DNA of 64,000 nucleotides from JAWPMT01 sp965601475 (lineage in GTDB: Bacteria; Bacteroidota; Bacteroidia; Cytophagales; Cyclobacteriaceae), in the NCBI GenBank assembly GCA_965601475.1, contig OZ271832.1:1612001-1676000 (forward strand), given 5' to 3'. A model generated the notes under the pieces. That model made no database searches, had not been told where the DNA came from, and saw nothing but the letters and a program-made list of their open reading frames with translations. Position numbers and translations under genes: made by a program. Positions 8,602-17,657 of this stretch are shown here, in pieces. Numbering within the stretch: the stretch's first letter is position 1; every line of letters begins with the position of its first letter.

Positions 8602-11535
8602 TTGAAGAACACGACCATCATATTTGTTTCCCTATTGGCAATGTGGCTGCAGCTCCCGGCGCAGCAATACGGATATAGGCAATACCATTCCGAATCTGGC
8701 GCTCCTTTTGATCAGGTCTCCACGGTCATCCAGGACCAGGAAGGGTTTATCTGGGTGGGTAGTGAAAACGGTTTGTACCGGTTTGATGGCATCCACTTCG
8801 ACCTCCAGAGTCTGCAGACTGAAAGCCAGTATATCCACCAAATTCATGCGTTTGGAGATGACTTGTTGTTTGTCAATGAACAGAGTCTCTACCAGGTGAA
8901 AAACCTGCAATCCACGCCCGTTGCCAATACACTATTGGAAGGTAGTATCGTTGAAAGCAATGAACAGCCCTTCTACCCCAACGATTTTCTTTTGGCCAGT
9001 GACGAGGCCATTTGGGTGAGCCAGTCCAATCATAGCATAGGTCGCTTAAAGGATGGCATCTTCCAGACCTATACATTTCCCAAAGCTCAAGGCGCACAAA
9101 AACTCACTATTCAGGAGGACCCGAGCGGAGGCATCTGGGTGCTGAGTCCTGTCGATGGACTATTCCGTTTCGAAACCTCCACCAACACCTTTGAAAAGCA
9201 GCTGGATATTCGAAATGCCAACACATTACTCATCCACAAAAGCAATCTACTGTTAGGCAATGAGGAACTGAGCGTATTCACGATGGAAGGCAATGGCCTC
9301 CAGCACCTTCGGACAATTCCCTTTGTCAATGACCAGGTCACTGCCATGCATGTGGACAAAAAAGGGCAGTATATCATCGGTACGCGGAAAGGCAAACTCT
9401 TGAAATTCAAAAGCCTGCAGAGCTCTCCACAGACCATCTATGGGGCAAATGAGGCACATCGGGTGGAGGAACTGGACTTTGGATACATCTATGAGATTCA
9501 GGTAATGGCTGATAGCGTCGGCAACAATGATCAGCTTTGGATTTGTTCAGAGACGGGTTTATGGCTGCTCCAGCAACGTTTCTTCAAAACGGTGGAGAAC
9601 TTACCGATGAACAATCCCATCAGCATCGCCATCGGTCAACAAGGGAGGGCATGGGTGCCCATGAATTACCTTTATGAAATCACTCAGGAGGGAGAAGAAT
9701 TTACCTCCAAAACGATCTACAACAACATCAGTGTGAATACTGTAGGCCACGACATTGAGGGCTCTACCTGGGTGAGTACCAGTACGCCGAAAGTTGAATT
9801 AATCAAATACGGTAAGAATGGGGTCCTACGGCGCTATGACTTTCATGATCGCGGCGAAGCCATATTCCTGCTTTATCCCGACAGCAAAGGCAGCATGTGG
9901 TTTTGCCAGGCGCCTCTAAACAAACCCATCGTGGGGGTAGCCAGGATCAACGCGCGGGGCGAAGTCAACTACTATGATGACAAAAAAGGATTTTCCAGTC
10001 GCGTGCTGGCGATCAAGGAGAGCTCCCGGGGAGAGATCTATGCCGTCGGTATTGGGGAAAGGAGTTACTTGTACAGGTATGATCCCGAGGCTGATCGCTT
10101 TGTCAACCTGAGCCCTCCACTGCCCTTCAAGGCCATCCTCAATTTTGAAGCTCACGACCTTACCATCGATGATCGTGGCATTGTCTGGCTCGCGACGACA
10201 GACGGCTTGCTACGTTATGATTCCGAAAAGATCACGCTTATTCAGAATGACCTATTAGGCCAGGAGGAAGTCCGTGGGGTCACGCACTATGCCAACGACA
10301 ACATCTGGATTTCTACGGCCACCAAAGGCCTGGTCTTTCATCAGCAGAATACCTCTACTGCACTGGGTGAACAGGAAGGACTACCTTCAGTGATCAACTC
10401 ATACCGGTGTATCACCACCGACCATGAAGGCAGACTTTGGGCCGGTACGCCCGAGGGCCTGGTGTATTCACGGATCAAAGCAGATAACCTGCCCTATTCC
10501 CACGCACCAAGACTACGAAAGGTCATGATCAACAAAGGGGAGCTCAAGGAGCCTCTTGACCCAGCGCTCAGCCTACGAAAAAGTCAACGTCTCCAACTAG
10601 AGTTTACCAACCTGTCTTATCCAGCAACTAATGTGCAATACCAATATCGGCTACTGCCGGCTGCGGAGCGACGGATCATGCTGGAAGAACAGTTGTGGCA
10701 ATCCAATGGAGGCAGCAACACGCTGGATCTCAGCTTCGAGGAGCTTGGCGATTACTACCTTGAACTCCGCGCCCGGCAACCCGGAGGGTACCAATGGAGC
10801 AATCCCCTGGTGGTGCAATTGCATGTATTTCTGCCATGGTATGCAAGCTCATGGTTTGTCTATGGAGCCATAGGCATGGTGATTTTGCTCACGGCCTACT
10901 ACTTCCGGTTTTATGTAAAGAAACGATTTGGCCGGATGCAGGAGATTGTACAGTATTCCAATGAGAAATTGGCTAGTAAGGAGGCTCAGCTTCTGGACAA
11001 GATCCGGGAATTCGAGGCCCAGGAAGCAGCTTTGGCCAATGCAAGCTCCAATATTGAGACCCTGGAACTCTTCATCCGCGAAATCCCCAAAGACGCCTCC
11101 TGGAACGACATCATCACGGCCATGGGCAAAGCAGTTACCCGATCCGAAGACATCAACGCCTTTGAAATTGCTTTCATGGAGGGTGATGAGATTGTCCACC
11201 GGGGGTATTCCGACCAGGAGCGCAGCGGTTATACCTTCAGGAGCAAACCTTTCAACACCAAAGCGAGCCTGACCTGCTGGGCCATGGCCAATAACCAGGA
11301 AGTATTGATCAATGATTTTGAAAAAGAACATGCCCTCTACATTGAGGAAAAGGAAGCTTACCGTTTCAACTCTTTGTTGTTTATTCCCTTCACGCTGGCA
11401 AACAAACAGCCAGTAGCATTGTGTGCCTACAGCGTGAGAAAGCATGATTTCGATCAGAATGACCAGACAATGTTCAGAATCCTTGCGCAGTTCATTCATA
11501 TCTCTATTCACCATGAACTAACGAAGGAGCTATGA
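8602..11535 (+). CDS. Beta-propeller sensor with Y_Y_Y and GAF domains, no kinase domain
   Basis: 977 residues from a TTG start, chosen because only it gives a full signal peptide (KNTTIIFVSLLAMWLQLPAQ). An AAGGA sits four bases upstream. Residues 25-640 hold two-component-regulator propeller repeats of the form D-G-x-I/L-W-x-G/A-T-x-x-G-L. A Y_Y_Y-like beta domain follows (about 650-735), then one membrane helix (about 745-770), a coiled coil (780-825) and a C-terminal GAF-like domain. The usual HisKA/HATPase or DNA-binding output is absent. It probably senses a periplasmic ligand and signals through the GAF domain. Its stop overlaps the start of the channel gene (ATGA). Confidence 0.8.
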   Translation: MKNTTIIFVSLLAMWLQLPAQQYGYRQYHSESGAPFDQVSTVIQDQEGFIWVGSENGLYRFDGIHFDLQSLQTESQYIHQIHAFGDDLLFVNEQSLYQVKNLQSTPVANTLLEGSIVESNEQPFYPNDFLLASDEAIWVSQSNHSIGRLKDGIFQTYTFPKAQGAQKLTIQEDPSGGIWVLSPVDGLFRFETSTNTFEKQLDIRNANTLLIHKSNLLLGNEELSVFTMEGNGLQHLRTIPFVNDQVTAMHVDKKGQYIIGTRKGKLLKFKSLQSSPQTIYGANEAHRVEELDFGYIYEIQVMADSVGNNDQLWICSETGLWLLQQRFFKTVENLPMNNPISIAIGQQGRAWVPMNYLYEITQEGEEFTSKTIYNNISVNTVGHDIEGSTWVSTSTPKVELIKYGKNGVLRRYDFHDRGEAIFLLYPDSKGSMWFCQAPLNKPIVGVARINARGEVNYYDDKKGFSSRVLAIKESSRGEIYAVGIGERSYLYRYDPEADRFVNLSPPLPFKAILNFEAHDLTIDDRGIVWLATTDGLLRYDSEKITLIQNDLLGQEEVRGVTHYANDNIWISTATKGLVFHQQNTSTALGEQEGLPSVINSYRCITTDHEGRLWAGTPEGLVYSRIKADNLPYSHAPRLRKVMINKGELKEPLDPALSLRKSQRLQLEFTNLSYPATNVQYQYRLLPAAERRIMLEEQLWQSNGGSNTLDLSFEELGDYYLELRARQPGGYQWSNPLVVQLHVFLPWYASSWFVYGAIGMVILLTAYYFRFYVKKRFGRMQEIVQYSNEKLASKEAQLLDKIREFEAQEAALANASSNIETLELFIREIPKDASWNDIITAMGKAVTRSEDINAFEIAFMEGDEIVHRGYSDQERSGYTFRSKPFNTKASLTCWAMANNQEVLINDFEKEHALYIEEKEAYRFNSLLFIPFTLANKQPVALCAYSVRKHDFDQNDQTMFRILAQFIHISIHHELTKEL

Positions 11536-12614
11536 AGGGATTGGTATTTTGCTTATTCACCCTGTCCTGGCTCATGGGAAGCGGACAACAAGTAGACGGC
11601 AACCGAGACACCCTGGTGGTGGGCATCTACCACAATCCACCATTCGTTATAAAAACTGATGACAATAGCTACGAAGGCTTAAGCATTGAACTTTGGGAGC
11701 GTGTTGCTGCGTCTTCAAACATCAATTTTCGGTATGTAGAGTATTCCGACTTCATTGGCATTTTGAAACGACTAGAATACCGGGAAATTGATATCACCAT
11801 AAACCCGATGGACGTGAATCACCAAAGGGTAGGAAAGTTTGATATGACGCAACCGTTTTTCATCACGAGCATCGGCGTGGCCATCCCCTACCTAAACCGT
11901 TCGGCATTCAGCGTCTTCGTAAGCAATATCTTTTCGTTGGCTTTCCTCGAGATCATTCTCCTGCTCATACTCATCATTTTCATATTTGGCTTTTTCCTGT
12001 GGCTGGTGGAACGGCGTCACAACAAGTTTCAATTTCGTCCAGGCGTCTTTGGTTTGTTTGACGGTCTGTGGTGGTCTGCGGTAACGATGACAACAGTAGG
12101 CTATGGTGACAAAGCGCCCAAGTCCAACCTGGGCAAGGCAATCGCCATCATCTGGATGTTCACGGCGGTGATCATCATCTCCAGTTTTACAGCTGGTATT
12201 GCCTCTACACTCACCATCGGCGGATTACAAACCGACATTGAAACCGCAGAGGACATCCGGCTGGTGGAACATGTTTCTGTGGTGGGAGCCTCAGGCAGTG
12301 AATCCTATCTGCTGCAAGAAAACATCCCCGTCAACCAGACTTTTGCTTCACCCATACTCGCCCTGAGGGCATTGGCAAAAAAAGAAAACGACGTACTCCT
12401 GCATGACCGCACGGTCTTGCAGTACTATATCAACCGACTTTCCCTCAATGAAAAGGTGAAACTCCTGCCCATCACGCTCAGCGAACACTACCAGGCTTTC
12501 ATGTTGCCGAAGGATCAACCCGCCTTTGATCTCATCAACGTGAGCCTGATGAAGGAAATACAAAAGCCCGGCTGGGACGAGTTGCAGCGCAAATATGATG
12601 TGAAGGGAAGGTGA
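11532..12614 (+). CDS. Glutamate-receptor-like potassium channel with split solute-binding domain
   Basis: 360 residues. Signal peptide 1-19. The first lobe of a family-3 solute-binding domain is 25-120 (VVGIYHNPPFV opening, typical of amino-acid binders), TM1 is about 134-158, and a pore loop holds TMTTVGYGD (185-193). TM2 is about 203-228 and the second binding lobe 235-355. This order is that of bacterial ionotropic glutamate receptors such as GluR0, and TVGYGD is the classical K+ selectivity filter. It should open a K+ pore when a periplasmic ligand, probably an amino acid, binds. It overlaps the propeller/GAF gene by 4 nt, so the two are likely made together. Confidence 0.88.
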   Translation: MKGLVFCLFTLSWLMGSGQQVDGNRDTLVVGIYHNPPFVIKTDDNSYEGLSIELWERVAASSNINFRYVEYSDFIGILKRLEYREIDITINPMDVNHQRVGKFDMTQPFFITSIGVAIPYLNRSAFSVFVSNIFSLAFLEIILLLILIIFIFGFFLWLVERRHNKFQFRPGVFGLFDGLWWSAVTMTTVGYGDKAPKSNLGKAIAIIWMFTAVIIISSFTAGIASTLTIGGLQTDIETAEDIRLVEHVSVVGASGSESYLLQENIPVNQTFASPILALRALAKKENDVLLHDRTVLQYYINRLSLNEKVKLLPITLSEHYQAFMLPKDQPAFDLINVSLMKEIQKPGWDELQRKYDVKGR

Positions 12615-12644
12615 TGTCTGCTGGAGAGGCAAAAGGCCTTAGCC

Positions 12645-13100
12645 CTACTCCGGTAGCTTCTTCAGCCAGCCTAAGCACTTATGTACAAAATCCGGCCGAA
12701 CAAACATCATTGGGCAACCGCCAGGAATCACCTCCATACCCAGCTTCCTGGCAGCTGCGAAAGCTTCTGCATCGTAGCTTCCAGGTCCTATTCCCTGGTG
12801 CATCCATATATGGTTGATGTGATGTTCCGCGCAATCCTCGACTGCGTCCCTGGTGGCACTTGCAGGGGTACAGAGTACGGCCCCCTGCACCTGTTTCGGT
12901 AGAGATTTTATATCCTGATAACAGGTAACATCTTTGATCTGATCCACTTTGGGGTTAACTGCAAAGACCTCATATCCATTGTCTTGCAGTTTCCTGTAAA
13001 TCATATTGGCCGGTTGGCCCTTCATGCTAGAGTAACCCAGGACCGCAATTTTCTTCAACCGAAGGAAAGCGTCGATCCTGGGCTTGTATACAGCATTCAT
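12645..13100 (-). CDS. CoA-binding domain protein
   Basis: 151 residues from the ATG at 13100. The frame stays open to 13223, but that would overlap the phosphorylase gene, so the inner ATG is preferred. The Rossmann-type CoA-binding domain (YccU/succinyl-CoA synthetase alpha N-terminus type) is visible: KKIAVLGYSSMKGQPAN near residue 16, EVFAVNPK near 43 and a late GCPMMF motif. These stand-alone proteins bind CoA or acyl-CoA, but no reaction is established. It lies 23 nt after the glucan phosphorylase stop, so co-transcription is likely. Confidence 0.82.
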   Translation of the reverse strand: MNAVYKPRIDAFLRLKKIAVLGYSSMKGQPANMIYRKLQDNGYEVFAVNPKVDQIKDVTCYQDIKSLPKQVQGAVLCTPASATRDAVEDCAEHHINHIWMHQGIGPGSYDAEAFAAARKLGMEVIPGGCPMMFVRPDFVHKCLGWLKKLPE

Positions 13101-13123
13101 GATTGATCTTTTTTGTGCCCTCG

Positions 13124-14743
13124 CTATGCCTTGTAGAGCAGCTCGTAGTATTCCTCCAGCATGCGTTTTACGGCAAATTGCTCCCTTGTTCCGAGGATAC
13201 TCGATTTCATCATCTCCACCCACTTGTCGCGGTTCTCATAGTAGGTAGGGATCACCTCATTCAGCAAGACCTCATAGAGCGCATTGACGTCATGCTTGGC
13301 CTGCTTCTTCTCACCCTGGCTTTCAAATCCATCACCAAACTGCCAGCCATTGACACCATGCTCACAGGCTTCTGGCCACCATCCATCAAGGATACTGAGG
13401 TTCAACACCCCGTTCATGGCCGCCTTCATACCCGAAGTCCCGCTGGCTTCCTTAGGTCTGCGGGGATTGTTGAGCCATATATCAGATCCACTGGTCAGCA
13501 ATGCACCAATCTCCATACTGTAGTTCTGGAGAAAAACCACTGATTCAGGATATTCCTCGGATAGCGAAACGATACGTTCAACGATACCTTTACCCACATC
13601 ATCCAGTGGGTGCGCCCGACCCGAAAACAGTATTTGCAGTTTACCCTTTTTCAGCAGCGGCGAGATGATACGTCGTTTGGTAAAAATCAGGTCACTACGC
13701 TTATAGGGTGCGGCCCTCCGCGAGAAGCCGATTGTCAGCACATCAGGGTTAAGTTCAACCCCGTTTTTTTCTTTCACGTAGTCAATGAGCTTGTGCTTGT
13801 TTTCCATATGGACAGCCCAGAGATCTGATCCATCTTCGGCTGCCTTGATCATGCGTTCGTCCACCCAGGTTGGAATGTGTATAGCATTCGTAATCCCGAT
13901 AATCTCCGCGCGGTCCTCGACCTTCTCCCACATCTTGTTCGCTGTCTCATTGTGCAGCTGCGCTACAGCATTGGCTTTCTTGGACATGCGCAGTGCCCCT
14001 ACGGTCATATTGAATGGACTACCTCCAAGTGCCCTCAACTGGGATCGGCTAAACACTTTGTTGTTGGCTCCCATGTACATGAGTCGGTCAATGGTATGGG
14101 ATTCATTCCCCTGAACAATGGGTGTGTGGGTAGTAAAGGCTATTTCTTTTTGAGTAAGCTCCATCGCCTCTTCATAGGTCTTCCCTTCTTCCATTTTTTC
14201 ACGGACCAATTCAAAGCCGGCAAAGAGCGCATGCCCTTCATTGAAGTGATAAACATCGATGTCAATACCTAGTTTCCTCAAGGCACGTACTCCGCCAATG
14301 CCCAGGACCATCTCCTGCGCAACGCGTTCCTCTTCAAACCAACCATATAATTGTCCTGTAATCCAGGGGTCATTGTTTCCCTTGATATCAGTGTCCAGCA
14401 AGTACAAATCTGCATTCCCGAATTGGTCACACTTCCACACTTTGCATTTCACTTTGCGCTTGCGGATAACCACCTCTACTTCTACACCAGTGTCTTCCAG
14501 AAAATCATAATGGTAGTTGTGATAGGAATCGTAGGGCTTCCCTTTATCATCCAGTACCTGGTCTGTGTATCCTTGTTTCCAAAGGATGCCTAAGCCCACT
14601 ATGGGGAAGTCATGATCTTTAGCGCCCTTGAGGTAATCACCAGCCAGGATACCAAGGCCTCCGGCATAGAGTTTAAAATCAGTTTCAAGGGCGTATTCCA
14701 TACAGAAATAAGCCACTTTGGGAAGGGTAGTATCGGTAGACAT
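13124..14743 (-). CDS. glgP: Alpha-glucan phosphorylase (GT35), short form
   Basis: 539 residues, shorter than enterobacterial GlgP (about 800) but normal for the compact alpha-glucan phosphorylase branch. It removes glucose-1-phosphate from glycogen or maltodextrin using pyridoxal phosphate. The C-terminal PLP-binding motif EASGTSGMKAAMNG (about residues 433-446) contains the lysine that binds PLP. The N-terminus has the family opening VAYFCMEYALE, and the FSRRAAPYKRSDL segment near 345 belongs to the substrate/phosphate site. The ATG at 14743 gives a normal start. It is divergent from the acyl-CoA ligase gene. Confidence 0.93.
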   Translation of the reverse strand: MSTDTTLPKVAYFCMEYALETDFKLYAGGLGILAGDYLKGAKDHDFPIVGLGILWKQGYTDQVLDDKGKPYDSYHNYHYDFLEDTGVEVEVVIRKRKVKCKVWKCDQFGNADLYLLDTDIKGNNDPWITGQLYGWFEEERVAQEMVLGIGGVRALRKLGIDIDVYHFNEGHALFAGFELVREKMEEGKTYEEAMELTQKEIAFTTHTPIVQGNESHTIDRLMYMGANNKVFSRSQLRALGGSPFNMTVGALRMSKKANAVAQLHNETANKMWEKVEDRAEIIGITNAIHIPTWVDERMIKAAEDGSDLWAVHMENKHKLIDYVKEKNGVELNPDVLTIGFSRRAAPYKRSDLIFTKRRIISPLLKKGKLQILFSGRAHPLDDVGKGIVERIVSLSEEYPESVVFLQNYSMEIGALLTSGSDIWLNNPRRPKEASGTSGMKAAMNGVLNLSILDGWWPEACEHGVNGWQFGDGFESQGEKKQAKHDVNALYEVLLNEVIPTYYENRDKWVEMMKSSILGTREQFAVKRMLEEYYELLYKA

Positions 14744-14995
14744 CTTCTTGCTTTTAACGGATACTAATTTGACAAATTGGGCCGGGTTTAAAAAGGAACT
14801 TGGGGAGTATTATTCGCTAAATGGTGTGAGTTCTGAAGGAAGTCCGGAGTCGGGCATGCATCGGTCCAAAATACACCACAGATTGAAAGTTCATCCCAAC
14901 CCACAATAATGGTATATTTATAATAAGACAGCCAATAATTGAAACATTCTCAAAATGCCATCCAACTTACCACACATCATTAGATCCCTTTCAAT

Positions 14996-16543
14996 ATGCT
15001 AAACATCTCCACCATCCTCGACGACAGCGCCCGTCGCTACCCGACCAAGGGAGCTTTTACCTTCATGGACAATACCCTGACCTACGCCCAACTGAATGGT
15101 GCCGCCAGCCAGGTAGCCAATGGATTGCTGGCTAAGGGCTTGATTCGGGGAGATAAGGTCGCTTTGAGTTGTCTCAACTTGCCCTACTTCCCAATTGTCT
15201 ACTTTGGCATACTCAAAGCCGGAGGTGTCGTGGTACCGCTCAGCGTTCTATTGAAAGAAGATGAAATCGCTTATCACCTCCAGGACTCCGATGCAAAGGC
15301 GTATTTCTGCTTTGAGGGAACTCCCGAATTGCCAATGGGCAAAATGGGGCATGCGGGTTTTCAAAAGGTTTCTTCGTGCCAGCACCTTTTCATAATCACT
15401 GCCAAACCCACCGACCCTAGCCCTATCGAGGGCACAAGCACGCTCGGTATGCTGATGGCCAATCAATCACCCCAGATTGAACTGGCAGCAACTGGCGCCG
15501 AAGACGTGGCGGCCATCGTGTATACTTCCGGAACCACCGGTAAGCCGAAGGGTGCGCAACTCACCCATAGCAACCTAATGCTCAACGCAGTGCTTTCGGC
15601 AGATCTTGTGGGCACAGAAAGTGAAGACACACAGCTAATTGTGCTACCGCTGTTTCACATCTTCGCCATGACTGTCCTCATGAATGCGGGTATATACAAG
15701 GGGGCAACCAGCGTATTACTTCCAAGGTTTGAGGGCCCTGCTGTTTTGGGCCTGATGCAGAAGCACCAGATTTCAATCTTCGCAGGGGTACCGACTATGT
15801 ACTGGGGTTTGATGAACATGGAAACCGGAGATTTTGACATTGACCAGATTTCCAGTAACCTCAAAATCTGTGTGTCAGGCGGAGCCTCCCTTCCCATTGA
15901 AGTGCTCCGTGGCTTTGAACAGAAGTTCAACACTGAAATCCTGGAAGGATATGGCATGTCCGAGGGGGCACCTGTGGTCACCTTCAACCACAAGGATACA
16001 GGAAGAAAACCAGGTAGCATTGGCACACCTGTCTGGGGTGTAGAGGTAAGGGTGGTGGATGACAACCTGCAGGAACTTCCTCCAGGTGAAAAAGGCCAGC
16101 TTGTCTACAGGGGTCACAATGTGATGAAAGGCTACTACAAAAAAAATGAAGAGACTGCGGAGACCATTAAAGGTGGTTGGCTGCTCTCCGGCGATGTCGC
16201 TGTCAAAGATGAGGAGGGATTCTTCTTCATTGTGGATCGTACGAAAGATATGATTATCCGGGGAGGATTGAATGTCTACCCCAGAGAAGTAGAGGAGGTC
16301 ATGATGACCCATGAAGCCGTCTCTCTGGTAGCGGTTATTGGTATCCCTGACGAAAAAATGGGTGAGGAGATTAAAGCTTGCGTGGTGCTGGCCGAGGGTG
16401 CCACCCTGAAGGAAGAAGAGCTGATTAGCTGGACCAAGTCCAAAATCGCCGATTACAAGTATCCGCGGACAATTGAATTCATGGATGCATTGCCGATGAG
16501 TGCCACAGGGAAAATCCTGAAAAAGGAACTAAGAAGGACCTAA
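14996..16543 (+). CDS. Long-chain acyl-CoA ligase / AMP-binding enzyme
   Basis: 515 residues of the ANL adenylate-forming family. The P-loop-like motif YTSGTTGKPKG is at 176-186, EGYGMSEGAP near 318, the hinge motif DRTKDMIIRGGLNVYP near 412, and the catalytic lysine in SATGKILKKELR at the C-terminus. It activates a carboxylic acid, probably a fatty acid, with ATP and joins it to CoA in the cytosol. Chain length cannot be read from the sequence. It is followed after 24 nt by rsgA on the same strand. Confidence 0.9.
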   Translation: MLNISTILDDSARRYPTKGAFTFMDNTLTYAQLNGAASQVANGLLAKGLIRGDKVALSCLNLPYFPIVYFGILKAGGVVVPLSVLLKEDEIAYHLQDSDAKAYFCFEGTPELPMGKMGHAGFQKVSSCQHLFIITAKPTDPSPIEGTSTLGMLMANQSPQIELAATGAEDVAAIVYTSGTTGKPKGAQLTHSNLMLNAVLSADLVGTESEDTQLIVLPLFHIFAMTVLMNAGIYKGATSVLLPRFEGPAVLGLMQKHQISIFAGVPTMYWGLMNMETGDFDIDQISSNLKICVSGGASLPIEVLRGFEQKFNTEILEGYGMSEGAPVVTFNHKDTGRKPGSIGTPVWGVEVRVVDDNLQELPPGEKGQLVYRGHNVMKGYYKKNEETAETIKGGWLLSGDVAVKDEEGFFFIVDRTKDMIIRGGLNVYPREVEEVMMTHEAVSLVAVIGIPDEKMGEEIKACVVLAEGATLKEEELISWTKSKIADYKYPRTIEFMDALPMSATGKILKKELRRT

Positions 16544-16567
16544 AAATGGCAATAGACAGATAGTGCA

Positions 16568-17557
16568 ATGGAAAAAGGAAGGGTCATAGCGGAATTCCGA
16601 GACAGGTATGAAGTGAGTATTCCTCCACGGACCTACCTGGCAGAAATCCTGGGTCATTTGAGATTTGCTGCCGAGTCGCGCGCGGACCTGCCTGCCGTAG
16701 GGGACTGGGTGGATATTGAGTCCTTCGATCAACAGCACGCCATTATTCATAGTATTCACCCCAGAAAAAACCTGCTCGAGCGTCATGAGGTGGGCTCCTT
16801 TGCAGATCGGCAGATCATCGCCGCCAATATTGACTGCGCGCTCATTGTACAGGGACTGGACCGGGACTTCAATATCAATAGAATTGAAAGGTACCTGACC
16901 CTATGTCATGCACACAGCATTGAGCCACTGATCATTCTCAATAAATCGGACTTGCTCAGTGAAGCAGAGCTCAGGGAGGTGCTTGACCAGCTGGCAGCCC
17001 GTGTTGACGACGTGCCCGTACTAATCAATAGCAATCTCTCCGGCGACGGGCTAGAAGCAATCAAAAAGCAACTGAAAGCAGGTGACACCTACTGTGTCTT
17101 GGGGTCCTCAGGTGTTGGCAAATCAACTTTGATCAATCATCTGCTTGGAAGACAAGCATTGGAGACCTCAGCCATTAGCAGCAGCACAAATAAAGGAAAA
17201 CATACCACTACACACAGGGAATTATTCACACTTCCCAATGGAAGCTACATCATCGATAACCCCGGAATGCGTGAGGTCGGATTAACAGACTCAGATACTG
17301 GTATAGAAGAGACCTTCGAAAAGATTGTTGAGCTGGCCAGGGACTGCCACTTCTCAGATTGTACCCATACCGTGGAGGAAGGATGTAAGGTACTGGAAGC
17401 CATTGATCAAGGTGATATCTCTCAGGAATATCTGGACAACTACCATCGTCTGAACCGGGAACAAGAACACTTCGCTTCGTCTGTGGCTGAAAAAAGAAGA
17501 AAAGACAAGGCATTTGGTAAAATGATCAAAAACATCAAGAAGCGGAAATTCAAATAG
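16568..17557 (+). CDS. rsgA: Ribosome small-subunit GTPase RsgA
   Basis: 329 residues. An N-terminal OB fold (1-75) precedes a circularly permuted GTPase in which the G4 motif NKSD (125-128) comes before the P-loop GSSGVGKST (179-187) and the DNPGMRE G3 motif, the hallmark of RsgA/YjeQ. A C-terminal zinc knuckle follows, with Cys and His in DCHFSDCTHTVEEGC. It checks late maturation of the 30S subunit. A 10-bp stem-loop directly after the stop probably ends this transcript. Confidence 0.96.
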   Translation: MEKGRVIAEFRDRYEVSIPPRTYLAEILGHLRFAAESRADLPAVGDWVDIESFDQQHAIIHSIHPRKNLLERHEVGSFADRQIIAANIDCALIVQGLDRDFNINRIERYLTLCHAHSIEPLIILNKSDLLSEAELREVLDQLAARVDDVPVLINSNLSGDGLEAIKKQLKAGDTYCVLGSSGVGKSTLINHLLGRQALETSAISSSTNKGKHTTTHRELFTLPNGSYIIDNPGMREVGLTDSDTGIEETFEKIVELARDCHFSDCTHTVEEGCKVLEAIDQGDISQEYLDNYHRLNREQEHFASSVAEKRRKDKAFGKMIKNIKKRKFK

Positions 17558-17603
17558 AGGGTAGTCGATCCTCTCCTTCTCATATTTTCAGAACGACTAC
17601 CCT
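17558..17603 (+). terminator. Stem-loop after rsgA
   Basis: Perfect 10-bp inverted repeat: AGGGTAGTCG at 17558-17567 and CGACTACCCT at 17594-17603, with a 26-nt loop, starting one base after the rsgA stop. There is no T-run, so termination may be imperfect. It separates rsgA from the TPR/AraC regulator. Confidence 0.6.
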
Positions 17604-17657
17604 TATCAGGGAGCATTTTCAATTTCTTCTTTAACTTCTTGCTCCATATTCCAGGTA

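Noticed and set aside
13101..13223. N-terminal extension of the CoA-binding protein
   Set aside because: Would lie inside the phosphorylase gene; the ATG at 13100 fits the family N-terminus.
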